Assembly: GCA_018340805.1 (NCBI GenBank)
Contig: JACMZG010001911.1
Coordinates: 28,249,094 to 28,313,093, forward strand
DNA: 64,000 bases
Direction of reading: 5' to 3'
DNA from: Microvelia longipes
Lineage: Eukaryota > Arthropoda > Insecta > Hemiptera > Veliidae
In this document: positions 13,901 to 25,146 of the stretch, one piece after another
How the letters are laid out: each line of letters opens with the position of its first letter
Numbering within the stretch: position 1 is the first letter of the stretch
Notes under the pieces: model-generated
Seen by the model: only the letters and a program-made list of their open reading frames with translations
Told to the model about the DNA's origin: nothing
Databases searched by the model: none
Translations under genes and position numbers: made by a program

Positions 13901-16900
13901 AAGCTAGTGTCAGAAAAACATCATAGATACGCTAGTGTCAAATATACATCCTACATACATACATAGATAAGCAAGTGTCACAAAGATACATTATAGATAC
14001 GATAGTGCCAGAAGTGCATTATAGATAAGCTAGTATCACAAAAGGTACATCGTAGATAAGTTAGTGTCAGAGGTACATCATAGATAAGCAAGTGTCACAA
14101 AGATACATTATAGATACGATAGTGCCAGAGGTACATCATAGAATGTCAGAGTCAGAGGTACATTATAGATACTTTTTGTTAGAAAATATAGTTTTTTGTT
14201 CATTTTAACATTATATTAAGTTAAGGAAAGGAATTAGAATGTAAGTTTATAAAGTTAAAAAGTGCTGTCGTTTTAAGTAAAGTTTATAAATGAAACAACA
14301 GCAGATGTTAACAAAGTATGATGCTATGAATACTAAATTGAAACTATTATAAAAACTTGATCTTACTAAATTTTAAGTAATACAAGAAGAAAATAAATTA
14401 TACGTTTACTAAACACGTATTCTGCTAATTTCTCGTCAATACATAGATAAAATATGTATCGTTATTGTATAAAGATATAGACTCCAAAAATATGAAGTAA
14501 ATTAAATCAAACCTCAAGAATGGTTTCAATTATTAGAGCTATAAATATAGAGATGAACTTCTAAAAAGTAAATAGTATGAAAATGACTGTCATTGAAACA
14601 GTCATTTTACAATTCACAGTTTAACAGTTTAAAAGTTTATTTATAATTTAACAGTCATCAACAAACAAACAAAAATTGTTTGCAAAAGGGTTTGAAAAAT
14701 TCTTACCATTATGGTAGTACTAATTAGAGGTCAGCTATAGAGGTTTCACCACGACTCTATTTTCGATGACTTAAGTTGTTAAGAGCAAAATAAACTCCCA
14801 CTCTTGTTTTATAGTAAATTATTATCATTTTATTTATCTTTTCCGTAATTTTCTTGGGCTGGGCTATTTTTTACTTTTCCTATATACCTACTAGGTATAT
14901 AACTAATAAGTTTGCTCTTAAAATACAAAACCAAGCGTTCACCTGAATACTTTATATTTAATATTTAAGGTAGCAGATGAACTCAGATAAGCTTTATGCT
15001 TTCTGTTTAAAACAAATCAGACCAAAGAACTTTTTGTATCAATGATTAGGTTTAATTCAAAAGCAACCCAAGTTTATTAACTTTGTGTATCAAAACTGAA
15101 TAAGAGTTATGAGATTTAAATTTCTGACTTATTTTGCAGAATTAGTTTAATTATTCATTATCTATAGAAATCAAACAAATGCAGGAGTAAATATTGTTAG
15201 AAGTACTAAGAAATAAATATACAAGACGAAGTAGACCAAGAGGCGTCATTTACTTTATTTATAAACCATCTTGATTAAAAAGTATTTAAAATGGAAAATA
15301 TAATTAAAATGAAGAGATCTTTGACGTCTGAAGCTTTTCAACTCACATTCGAATGGAATAGTCTTACGTAGATAGTATGTATGGAGTGTCTGCAGTGACG
15401 TCAGAGAAGGATCCATATTGCAAGGATGATAAGGCCTAACTTCATTAATATTAAAAGGAACAAGAAAAACCAACCCACATATAAAATACAAACTAATCCT
15501 GTTTCCTTTTGCCGAACATTTTTCCTATTTCTGTTTAAATAAAAGTATTGAAATAGGAAAAATTGTTCCTCCAATAAATAATAAAAATCCTTACATAATT
15601 TTAATGGCGCTCACCATAGAAATATATATGGAAATATAATAATATAATGTATTGGTTGCATTTAAATAATTAATAAGTAACTTGAACATTTTCGATTATT
15701 ATTTTAATATTTGGAATTTAAATTTCTTGAAGACTACAGTCCTTTATAAATATTAATTTATTTAATAAACTTTACATACATCTTTACAACGTTTCATTGA
15801 GCGAAGCTCAACATCTTCAGGTGAAAATCAAATGAAACTAAATTAAGTAATGTAAAAAATTTTTATAAAACGAAATATAAATTAATTTTGAAAATGACAG
15901 AAAATGTCAGTAAACCAAAATATTAAGGAGGCATAGACAGATTATTAAGATGACGGTGATTTGTAGACGGAGGTACTGTATTTTTAGGGGGTCTTTTTAA
16001 ATTTAAAATATTTGAATAAATGCTATTTATATGTTAGTATCCTGTTTTTTATTCATGGTGTTGGGGTCAGTTTTGATGTAAAGACTTTCCAAAATGCGTC
16101 GTTTGTTCAAATGTTTTTCGGAATGTAATACTTTAACATTGTCGTTATCAATTTTATGTTTTTTCTTGGTCATATGTTCCGCTATAGCTGTATTTGTGTC
16201 TAAATTGTCTGCATTTTTATTATGAACCCTAAGCCTGTTTAGAAATAACTTTTATTTATTTACATTCCGAAAAACATTTGAACAAACGACGCATTTTGGA
16301 AAGTCTTTACATCAAAACTGACCCCAACACCATGAATAAAAAACAGGATACTAACATATAAATAGCATTTATTCAAATATTTAAATTTAAAAAGACCCCC
16401 TAAAAATACAGTACCTCCGTCTACAAATCACCGTCATCTTAATAATCTGTCTATGCCTCCTTAATATTTTGGTTTACTGACATTTTCTGTCATTTTCAAA
16501 ATTAATTTATATTTCGTTTTATAAAAAATTTTTACATTACTTAATTTAGTTTCATTTGATTTTCACCTGAAGATGTTGAGCTTCGCTCAATGAAACGTTG
16601 TAAAGATGTATGTAAAGTTTATTAAATAAATTAATATTTATAAAGGACTGTAGTCTTCAAGAAATTTAAATTCCAAATATATATCATACCAGTCCAACAA
16701 ATTTACTCTTTTATTATTTTAATAAAATGAACTATAAACAGAACAAAATTGCGGAGACTTTTCACTGTTGTAGATAATTTTGTCCTTTCAACTCGACTGA
16801 TTAAATATAACCTTCGCTCAATCTTAGAGAAGGTATCAATGTTTTCTATGGTGCTTATGGCTATAGATAATTTTATTTACCCTTTCAACTATTTCCGTTG

Positions 16901-18868
16901 ATCAATGCCTGGCTCAGCCGTAGTAATGTAAACTTCTTAACCACTGGTTTATATTCATGTTCTTGTCTCTGGTCTTAATATGACTGGTCTCTATAAATCC
17001 TGTTTTATCAGTTCTGTTGACAAAAACTTCGAAATAAATTAAGTTTGATTAATTTCTCCAGGTGGTGGATGGTACTTATTAGGTGTTCAAGCTTTTGCAT
17101 GTGTATGCTTAGCAACTTACAGTTTTACCGTAACTTTGTTTTTATTATGGGTAAGTAAAGGTCTCAGTTTCATTTTCTTTAGTTAATGATATGCACTAAA
17201 TAAAATAGGGTATTAGATGTATTGAAAATCTACACTCTACGGGTATGACACAGTGGCGTCCATCCTATATCCTACTTGATATTCTATAAGAAGATCGTGA
17301 CTATTTTTATTGCCAGAAGGGAGTAAAAGGACAACTTTTGGTTTAAAGACATATACAGGTATTTTTATTTTTAATCTTAAAATGCGGCATTTATAGGAGC
17401 TCAGCTATCAGCTGAGCTGATAGCTAATAAATAGGTTATAATCAATCAGCTTATAGGAGTGGGACTTAAGAACTAAAGGTTGTAATTTCAAGTTCTCCGG
17501 ATTTGTGTGTTTCAAATTTTAAAATAATTACAATTATTGCCTTTCATAAACTGTGAAGCCTATTTTTGAACTTATAATAATAATAATATAATAATAATAT
17601 TTATTTATTTATAAATTACATGATTACATCATAATCATGATGTTATTTATATGAACTCTTCGTGAGATATGATATCAGAAGCAATTTTGGTAAACACTGT
17701 CGGAAAATCAAATAATTTTACAAATGCAATAATTTGCCTCAAATTAACAAGCTAACTGCAGCGTCTTGTTTAAATTTACAGGTTATCAATAAAATTACAC
17801 CGATCAGAATGTCTGTTCATGATGAACTTATCGGAGCAGACCTCTGTGAGCACATGATTAGGTAAAAGTTAAATTTAGTTTATTATTTCATTCATTGAAG
17901 ACTGAATAAGGCCAACGAATCAAAACTTTTCTTTTTATTTTTATACCCACACTGGACCTTATCAATCTATACAAATAATTAATAAATTTATTTAATTTAT
18001 TCATTATTTTTAATATTTCTGTCATAAAAGCTTCCTTAATAATTATAAATATTAGCTATAAAGCAGTGAACACTCAGCGAGCCAAAAATGTTACAGCGAT
18101 TGCCAAATGATGAAAGAATTATGAAATTAAGTCAACCTATGATTTATATTATCAAGTACTCGACATGTAATTCAATTTTCAAACGGCCAGCGTAATTCTT
18201 TTACTGTGAAGAATAGCTAAAGTATTCTGATATTTCGATGGTACAATCTTATTTTACTTTTCTTGTCTCGTCATCACAGTAGTTAACGTTATAAATATTA
18301 CAGGCACCGTGGAGTAGGAGTATCCCGAGCTCTTTCCGTCATATCTGAGGAGGATCAAGTAAAATTTGATTTTTCTGGAGCTCGAACAGTTGGCATCAAC
18401 ACAGGTTTGTCTTTATCTGCTTCTATAATTCTAATGATTATTTAGTTACAGTAAGGATACGGCAACGGTAGGACTTCTAAGGGCCGTTCTTCACTAGTGG
18501 TTACTTGTGCACGTAATAATGATAAGCTTGGTGGTCCTGAGACGTAAGGGACCGTTCGACTGGGGCTTGGCGCTTGTTTGTATACGACAGCACGAGTACC
18601 CCTAAATAACATAATTATTTTTATTTAAGGCAATGATTTTTTATCTCTTACCCTATTTATGAGTTAAATTCCTTATATGAGAAACCCATTAGTAAAATTA
18701 ATTAAATTATACTTTGATGTTACAGGGCATGAAATATTCCTAATGAGTTATTCCAATCCAGAAAAACCCAAAAAGAAACTAGAATCTACAAAGAATCAAA
18801 TCAATTTTTTGTTGAACAACAAAATCAAATTTTCCCAATCGCCTAAAAAAATGGCTTGGGTTGATTAA
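4984..18868 (+). CDS. Amt: AMT-type ammonium transporter, 11 exons, complete
   Basis: A plasma-membrane ammonium channel/transporter of the AMT/MEP family, 509 codons. CDS segments: 4984-5119, 6652-6931, 9059-9216, 9739-9874, 10569-10747, 11569-11700, 12942-13037, 17062-17150, 17782-17861, 18304-18404, 18726-18868. All have AG/GT borders and the phases join without a break (1530 nt including TAA). ATG 4984 is the first after an in-frame TAG at 4957; a later in-frame ATG lies at 5026. Visible family marks: TMQTGFGMLESG (exon 1-2 junction), KNEVN..KN.AD in exon 2, DIAGSGPVHL around residue 177 with pore His185, and DDPVGAASVHG with the second pore His340. These twin histidines, and the GFGMLESG block, fit AMT rather than Rh proteins. 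Hydrophobic segments run through about residue 405; a basic, polar cytoplasmic tail follows. An AATAAA lies at 18906, 38 nt after the stop. Drosophila Amt acts in ammonia sensing and mosquito AMTs in ammonia excretion; which role applies here is unknown. Confidence 0.94.
5120..6651. other. Ammonium transporter intron 1, with a dispersed-repeat piece
   Basis: The intron runs from GT after 5119 to AG before 6652. Around 6018-6130 lies a copy of a repeat beginning 'gccacgatataagcgag', also found near 21925-22040 and 26708-26745. No other feature is seen. Confidence 0.7.
6018..6130 (+). repeat. Dispersed repeat 'gccacgatataagcga', copy 1
   Basis: The motif 'gccacgatataagcga' is followed by '..tgtcaatagataca..cggaactaatactaataata'. 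The same order recurs at 21925-22040 ('gccacgatttaagcaa', '..tgtcaatcgataaaat..ggaactaaagataataata'). A shorter piece lies at 26708. It is probably an old transposable-element fragment of unknown class. Confidence 0.6.
7540..7745. repeat. Dispersed 'GACGAGCGAAGCGAGTC' repeat, AMT intron 2
   Basis: Three imperfect copies of a short near-palindrome, 'gacgagcgaagcgagtc', with variants near 7610-7630, 7676-7692 and 7705-7725. The family recurs at 19560-19840, 26090-26205, 49660-49700 and 54525-54550, so it is a moderately abundant dispersed element. Confidence 0.65.
7864..8042. mobile_element. MITE-like foldback element, copy 1 (179 bp)
   Basis: A perfect 23-bp terminal inverted repeat, 7864-7886 against 8020-8042, beginning 'tatagtacgacacacgg'. 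Pairing continues imperfectly inward ('ccaataaggttggcc' against 'actaacctcattggctcc'), so nearly the whole element can fold. There is no coding capacity. It lies inside ammonium transporter intron 2. A second, degenerate copy is at 56442-56552. A TA target site, as in Tc1/mariner relatives, is possible but not certain. Confidence 0.8.
10401..10475. repeat. Perfect 32-bp palindrome, AMT intron 4
   Basis: Bases 10421-10452 form a perfect spacerless palindrome; each half is 'gtctctgtactgatgt' or its complement. Imperfect pairing extends outward ('ccagaataat' against 'gttattctg'). It sits 117 bases upstream of the exon 5 acceptor. Confidence 0.85.
13209..14172. repeat. 28-bp minisatellite with internal inversion
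   Basis: About 960 bp of tandem repeats with unit near 'gataagctagtgtcagagg' plus 'tacatcata' (28 nt). Units differ by substitutions and small indels. Between about 13473 and 13625 some units run in the opposite orientation, giving internal inverted repeats ('taatgttcctct' against 'agaggaacatta'). It lies in the 4-kb intron 7 of the ammonium transporter. Confidence 0.9.
15707..16680. mobile_element. Long near-perfect inverted repeat, Penelope-like ends head to head
   Basis: The left arm (15707-16128, 422 nt) is the reverse complement of the right arm (16260-16680, 421 nt). One base of indel, in an A run near 16010, is the only difference noticed; the spacer is 131 nt. Each arm holds 'ctgaagatgttgagcttcgc' followed by 'tcaatgaaac' (plus strand 16567-16596, minus strand 15791-15820). 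This matches the layout of hammerhead ribozyme cores reported from the terminal repeats of Penelope-like retroelements: CUGANGA, a stem-loop, then GAAAC. One extra U flanks stem II, so activity is uncertain. No reverse transcriptase frame is present. The near identity of the arms suggests recent formation or gene conversion. Confidence 0.75.
17403..17425. repeat. 23-nt palindrome with one-base centre, AMT intron 8
   Basis: 'agctatcagct', a single g, then 'agctgatagct'. It is a short perfect hairpin of unknown meaning. Confidence 0.7.
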
Positions 18869-19291
18869 AATAAGAGTAGATGCAATTTTACCAACGACAT
18901 AGAAAAATAAAATTGTTTTTTGCTATTTGTAGAACATCCGATAAAAACTATTTGAAAGGCAGGTATAGATAGTAAGTGTAATAAGAACATTTCTGGAAGA
19001 TAAAAAATAAAATATACAATAAAACTTAGGCTCTAATATAGAATATAGTTGTAATATATTGATGTTGTAAATTTGATATTTACTATTACGTTAGTAAGAG
19101 TTTTAATTTATCATATTATTTTGATTGTAAGTTTATTCCTTATTATATTAATTGGTTCTGAAAAATCTGTTTCTAAGCAATTTTCTGTATTTTTAGTGAA
19201 TTTCCGAAGAAAAAATGAGTTTACGAGGTTGGTGTTATGTAGGTCATGAGGTGGGGGTGGATTCTTTGGAAGGGGGAACTCAATGGTCAAG

Positions 19292-19317
19292 AATATATAT
19301 ATATATATATTATATAT

Positions 19318-19371
<54 letters not shown>
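19292..19371. repeat. (TA)n microsatellite
   Basis: Nearly uninterrupted TA dinucleotides for about 80 nt. Open frames rich in Tyr-Ile through it are artefacts. Confidence 0.95.
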
Positions 19372-19375
<4 letters not shown>

Positions 19376-19559
19376 ATTTATAAGTATTTCCCGTATTATT
19401 TATATTTATTCCTGTATAAATGACTATCTGCTGGCATTATTTTTTATAAGCTTTTTATAATTAACTTTAATTTATAATACTCTAGACATTGGTTTCACTA
19501 ATACATCTGTGGTCAAGTTTAACTTCGATCTAAGCTTTGGGTAGGTAGCCATGATATTC

Positions 19560-19840
19560 TCTAAACGGGCGACATAAGTCCGAAGTCATGTCACCCAAGA
19601 CAGATAAATTCTTTATTTTAAGGTCAAGCGCTGCGAGACCGAACTAATGCCACATTATCCTTTGTGTAACTGCAATATTATGAGGACGAGCGAAGCAAGT
19701 CTAAAATCATAACACTCTAAAATTTGGATCAATATTTCCTTCTGAAGTCGAGCGTAGCTTGACCGAAATAAACCACATTAAGCTTCGGATAAATCGTGAT
19801 ATTGTGAGGACGAGCAAAGCAAGTCCGAAGTTGTATTAAA
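19560..19840. repeat. Dispersed 'GACGAGCGAAGC' repeats, second cluster
   Basis: At least four variants of the near-palindrome: 'gtcaagcgctgcgagacc', 'gacgagcgaagcaagtc', 'gtcgagcgtagcttgacc' and 'gacgagcaaagcaagtcc', spaced about 60 nt apart. The arrangement suggests a short tandem module with compensating changes on either side of the centre. Confidence 0.7.
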
Positions 19841-21165
19841 ATGATGTGACATTTTTAGTATTTCTTTACCAAGAATGAAGTTTTAAAAGGAAGTAAAAAG
19901 TATTAAATACAAAAATATGTTTTAAAGAGGATGAAGCTAAATTGTAATCACAATCATATATTAATCAAAATATAAAAAATACTACTACAAACAAGGCTCT
20001 GGATATAACACACCTACGTACGGAATTCTTATTACAAACTCTGGAAAAATATACACTCTTACCAATAAAATATGTATATTAAAAAAATTGCCAAGAGGAG
20101 AGAAAAATTTAATATAAAAAAGGGCAAAAAAATATGTTGTGGCAGAGCGGCGCCTGCCCGGGGAGGCTGTAGGGGGGGAGTGGGAGTTTTCTTATAAGTG
20201 CTGACACCACCCTTAAACCGTCTTTATTCAAGTCACCCCACCCTTCCGAGCATCAAGTATCTTACCACGCAGTAGACCTATTTACATCAAAACAGTAAGT
20301 AATATTAATTGTTTGATAATTGTTAAGCTTTTCCACTTTAGGATCTCGCTTTGAGATGCGCAGTAAAATATGTTAAATATTAATAAGATATTTTTGCTTT
20401 TTTAAATATGTATTTTTAGAAGTTATTTTCTTTACAAGTAAAGAAATCTTTTTTATCTCTTCATCAGTTTTAGGAATAAATGACAAAGAAATACTCTGTA
20501 GTAATTCGTGACAATGAAACAATCACAAAAAATACACTCTATATCATTGGTAGTAAATATCGGAGGATAGTAGTAACATATTGTAGAAAATAACAACATG
20601 ATGCTCCAGTTTATCTGGTCTTTTAAAACTAAATAATCCTACAATAAATTTGACTGCTAACCTAGAAATAACGTAAACTTCAATATTTAGCTGCCCCCGT
20701 TTTAATTGTTAGGACTGGTTCACAATGCCTTACAGGTTGACTTCCGATTCTGACCTAACCAGATACTTAATTTTTATGTCAAAAAATATTATGTTTCTAA
20801 TAATAATAATAAAAAAATAAGTTTATTTATAGAATGAAAAACATGCAAATTAATTTAAATTAGTATTATAGTTATTTACAATAATTTTATTATTAAAGCA
20901 ACTATCTAACTTTTTATTGGAAGAACATAAACTTTTTTTACGCCGCAAAATCTTGAGCTTGTGTGCGGGTTTAATATTATTTAATCATCAATTATTATAA
21001 ACTATATACCAAAGAATACAAATATTATGCAAATAATATAAATATATAGATCTAATACATGAATCTGAAAACTGAAAAGTGTCTACTTTACAGCCTCAAA
21101 AATGTCAGTAAAGGACGTAGTAAATGCCAAAGAATGTAGACACATTACTAAGGAATATAGGCATA

Positions 21166-21191
21166 TTGGGGATGAGCTAGCTCATCCCCAA
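21166..21191. repeat. Perfect 26-bp palindrome
   Basis: The half-site 'ttggggatgagct' is followed directly by its reverse complement. It lies in intergenic DNA. Confidence 0.9.
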
Positions 21192-21924
21192 ACAGTAAAA
21201 AGTCTGTTCTATTTTCAGTGGTCACTCATCCAAGAACTCGCACCCCCCTTGATGCTGATCAATATTAGTGATCCAACAATAACCAAAAATATATTAGCCA
21301 TCTTTTCGCGTTTTTAAACCCACTTTCAAAAATCATTATAGCCTGTTAATGACGCTATAAAAAATATTTTTTGCACAACTCTGTTTCAACAACCAAGTTT
21401 TAACTCTCTGGCATAAATATGCTGGGAACTTTTTTACATACCTTCAAAATACCTTCAAGCTTTTGTACAAAATAATATGTTAACCAAAGAAAACTAATTG
21501 AAAAAATAATAAACTTTAATGTTTTTAATTATTATTTAATTATTAAAAAAAATTAAAAAAAAAAAAAAAAAAATGTTATTTTTTTTTAAATTTTAAATGT
21601 GCATGTACTATAAAATGTATTTATTAAATATAAGGATTGTTAATTAAAAAAAAAAAAAAAAAAAAACTATAATGATAAGAGACAGAAACCCATAGCTTCA
21701 CGCACACATATTAACACGCAACTTTCAGACCACTTAAAAGGACGCAACCTAAAACCACTTAGGAGGAAATCTTGGTTTTGGATTTTTATTTGAAAATACA
21801 ATACATTTCCTATATATGACTACGGTATAGAGGAGTTTGGTACAGAAATCGATGCTTATAGGGCCGTTTTACGGGCTCATAGTTGTTGTCTTATATCTGT
21901 GTGCCAAATGACTAGTTTATTTAT

Positions 21925-22040
21925 GAAGCATACTGCCACGATTTAAGCAAATTTCCAAATGTCATAGTAAAAAGAACGTGATTTGTTTATGGTTCTATAT
22001 GTCAATCGATAAAATTGGAACTAAAGATAATAATAAAATT
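21925..22040 (+). repeat. Dispersed repeat 'gccacgatttaagca', copy 2
   Basis: Same order of motifs as 6018-6130 (see that entry), with many substitutions. Confidence 0.55.
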
Positions 22041-22689
22041 TGACTTACTATATGTGTTAATCATTCATAGCAGTATACGTGTATTCATTTTCAACTTGAT
22101 CACACAATGTGTGAGTGATTTGAGATTTCTAACAATTTTCGCTAAGTCATTATTCTGGATAAATAACAAAAACACGTCACAAACAATATGGTTCTGAACA
22201 TTGATACGGTTGGTTTTTGTACCGAGTTTCAATCGGATCCAAGAATGGGTCCGAATGTTATCGTGCATCACAGATAACATGCAACACGTCAAGGAACACA
22301 AACATCTTACAAAGGAAATGCGCTAAAACCTTTAAAGAAAAACACCAACTTGACATTAAACTAGTACAAATAATGGTGTAAACTGCCAATTTCGGAGGCA
22401 TAGTATTGTATGATCAACAGGATAATTATGCGCATTCCTTTTAAAAAATACAGAAAAAAATAAGTTACGAGTAGAGCAGTGTTTCATAATTGAGTAACTG
22501 CTCCAGTTATAAGGCATAAACCTAGTACCTTAAGCAAGAAATGGATTGTTAAGAACGGAAACACGCATTCCGGAGGAAAGTCGCCCAACATGCGGACCAC
22601 CGCACCAGAATTATTTTGTAGTTATAAACTTATATAATGTAAAAAACTATAAAAATGTATCATCCTTACCAGAATTAGAACCCAGGTAA

Positions 22690-23110
22690 CCTAGCTTTGA
22701 GTGCTCGTATCGACTCCGGGCCATTTTCATTCAACTCACATGCCCAACAGCATCGAAAACGATTACCCATTTCAAATGTGTTTTCACCGGACGTATTTTA
22801 GGTTTTAGGGCAATTTTCCATGGTCGTGTCGACTTCAAATCGGTTTTATTCAATTCAGCGCCCCAAAATACGTAGAAAACGACACCTAACTCAAAAATTA
22901 AGTTCCCTCGACCATAATTTTGGTTTCCGGTAATTTATTATGGATTTTCGATTTTTTGGTCACAGCGTAGTCATATCGACTTCGGACCGGTTTCATTCGA
23001 TTCAGCATCCCAAAAAACTAATTAGACCTTTTTCGCGGCGAAAAATGATAACCTAGAATTTTGCCGATTTTTTAAAAATTGTGCTGACTCAGCAAACTGG
23101 GTTAATGAAG
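22690..23110 (+). repeat. Three-unit tandem repeat, 'cgacttcggaccggtttc' family
   Basis: Three diverged units begin near 22706, 22828 and 22975. Each carries 'tcgactyc..cggttttattc', 'ttcagcrccccaaaa' and 'cgaaaacgayacc' in the same order, with a period near 120-150 nt. Related sequence in reverse orientation is at 63480-63790. Just upstream, 22675-22700 contains a tRNA-like B box on the minus strand ('gggttctaattctgg'), so a SINE association is possible. Confidence 0.65.
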
Positions 23111-23240
23111 TCACAACAATCTGGTTTTCAATAGGGTTCCATTCCACCCTAAGGCTTATTTTTGTACCGAGTTTGATTTAAAAATATTTATCCGTCCAGA
23201 GAGCGTGTGTACAAGATTTGTTTAGAAATACATATTTAAT

Positions 23241-23241
<1 letters not shown>

Positions 23242-23272
<31 letters not shown>
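23242..23272. repeat. (TA)n microsatellite
   Basis: Direct reading of about 15 TA units. Confidence 0.95.
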
Positions 23273-23274
<2 letters not shown>

Positions 23275-23852
23275 TCACACTACCAGTCTTCGTGCTCATT
23301 ATGCGAGCTTATTTATTAGCATTTTTTCAAAGAAAATTCGCTAAAACGTATGAATTAGAGGCTTTGTGCTTTAGGGACAAAATTTAATTATTAATGTTAC
23401 GACAAAAGCGACATTTTTATATTAACAATTCTGTAATTTAAAATTTGGTTGAAATGACGTCATTGCAAGAATTAAAATAACAATATTGAACTAAGCCTCT
23501 GTTTCCTATTATTTTGTGTTACAATCTCATACAAAGTTTAACCTTAATGCCGCTTATAAAGTTTTAATCAGATGAAGTAAGTAATTAAATTAAAACTATA
23601 AAGTAATATTACGTTACTACAGTTAGAAGGTTTTCCAATAATCAGTAGTAAAACCCGGTCTACTCGATATCATCCCAGTAATTGTCTACAAAGAAAATCC
23701 ATTAGGTTTATTCCATTAACCTATATATTTATTTCGAAATAAATTAATAACATATATTTTAAAGTACATATGGCCGACAATAAACATTTAAATTTTAGGC
23801 ACCATAATACTGTATCTACAATTAATATTTATTTGTGTAACTAGGCAGGAAA

Positions 23853-24912
23853 ATGGAATATTACTGACTAGTATCGAAGTTAGCCCCCGAGCCGAAGGCG
23901 AGGGTCCTATCTTAATTACCTGCAGAGGCAAAGCCGAGGCAGGTAATTTTCATTTTGACTGACAAGGCAAAGCCGAGGCAGGTAATTTTCATTTTGACTG
24001 ACGAGGCAAAGCCGAGGAAGGCACATATACGAGTCAGTAATGTTTCCTTTCCTGCCTTGTTCCACATAATATTTTATCTGCGAACAGTAATAAATCAAAA
24101 CTAGCATTGTTGAAAAACTTATTACGTTTGTATAATGTTTAAATTTACATTTTCTTTGACTGATATTACAGATCTTATCATCGAGAAAGTTGACCACAGA
24201 GTAGCGCTCGAGTTTGTGTTTGACAGTTCTTTTAAATACGCTAACACAATGTTTTTACTTACATTCTTTACTTTTTTCTCTGAGCACCATTCTTTGAACA
24301 CTTCATATGCTTTGGCATACCTACTTCCTGATTTGCCAGGTAGTAGGCTCTCTTTGGCATTTGTAGCTATTTCCAAAACATCCGGCGGGGGTATGTTCGA
24401 AAAGTTCGGCTATATCTTCGACGATATACATCACAAAACGCTATAGAATCGCTATAGAATAAACTAACTTTTAAACTGTATTAAATACGGGTTCGTATGA
24501 TAAAAGTAGTGAATGACTCGACAAAAAAAGATGAGACAATAAACCCAAAACAAAAAGTGTTGCCTTTAATATAATCAATAAAATGTATTTCTAATTAAAG
24601 ATTTACATTACAAATTGTTTTATTTTAATTAGTTAAATAATGTAATTATTCATTATATAAATTATTAAAAAAATTCAATAGGCTTTTTATTATTAACTAA
24701 TTATGTTTACAAAAATTATCTATTAACTTTCTTTACCAGCATAGGCTCGCAGGAGCGGCTAGGAAATGCTACATTCCTGCCTAGGCAGGTAAAGTGCAGT
24801 TATTCATGACTGCATTATTATAATTACCAGCCGATCTGGGAAATGCTACTTTCTCGCCTAAAATTAGTTCAGTAATGCTTCATTTTCCTGCCGTGGGCAG
24901 ATAAAATATATT
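23853..24912 (-). mobile_element. Tyrosine-recombinase transposon relic (Crypton-like), with hairpin module
   Basis: Minus-strand coding at 24395-24122 encodes the N-terminal DNA-binding half of a tyrosine recombinase: LLPGKSGSRY, then KAYEVFKEWC, VLAYLKELS and LWSTFSMIRS. This is a pattern I associate with Crypton-type recombinase proteins of insects. It begins after a possible AG at 24396 and stops at a TAA near 24122; no catalytic half (R..H..R..Y) is present, so the element is dead. Outer short inverted repeats 'ttttatctgc' (24072-24081) and 'gcagataaaa' (24897-24906) bracket it. Beside it lies a module (23853-24048) whose ends pair ('ggaatattactgactagtat' against 'atacgagtcagtaatg..cc') and which holds three 39-bp tandem units containing 'ggcaaagccgagg'. 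Similar modules occur at 30984 and 47351. Confidence 0.65.
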
Positions 24913-25146
24913 GAATACTAATTGTTTAAATTATTTATTTTAACCATCACATTGCTCAAAAGTCTTCTATAGATCAAAATTATGGCGTAGATCAACAATC
25001 AGGCATAAAGGTAAACATGCTGACCTTTTTAGAGTTTTAGAAGGGAAATTGAAACAAAGCGAGTCATCTAAATAAATTAATACACAATAGGGTGGGTCGA
25101 AAACTAATTAAAATATCGATAAAATTTATTTAAATTAGCGAAAAGC

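Larger units (their letters stand above)
13038..17061. other. Ammonium transporter intron 7 (4.0 kb)
   Basis: The largest intron of this gene. It carries the 28-bp minisatellite (13209-14172) and a large inverted repeat (15707-16680). Bases 14173-15706 and 16681-17061 show only AT-rich DNA with no further recognisable feature apart from short hairpins such as 14579-14609. Confidence 0.8.

Noticed and set aside
13209..14172. CRISPR-like look of evenly spaced repeats
   Set aside because: Units are head-to-tail without unique spacers, partly inverted, and lie in a eukaryotic intron; this is a minisatellite.
19215..19460. Open frame rich in Tyr-Ile repeats
   Set aside because: It is read through a TA microsatellite; the same applies to frames at 53268-53546 and 58583-58768.
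23916..24197. Protein with repeated LPRLCLVSQNENY
   Set aside because: It is produced by the 39-bp tandem module of the transposon relic; there is no independent gene evidence.
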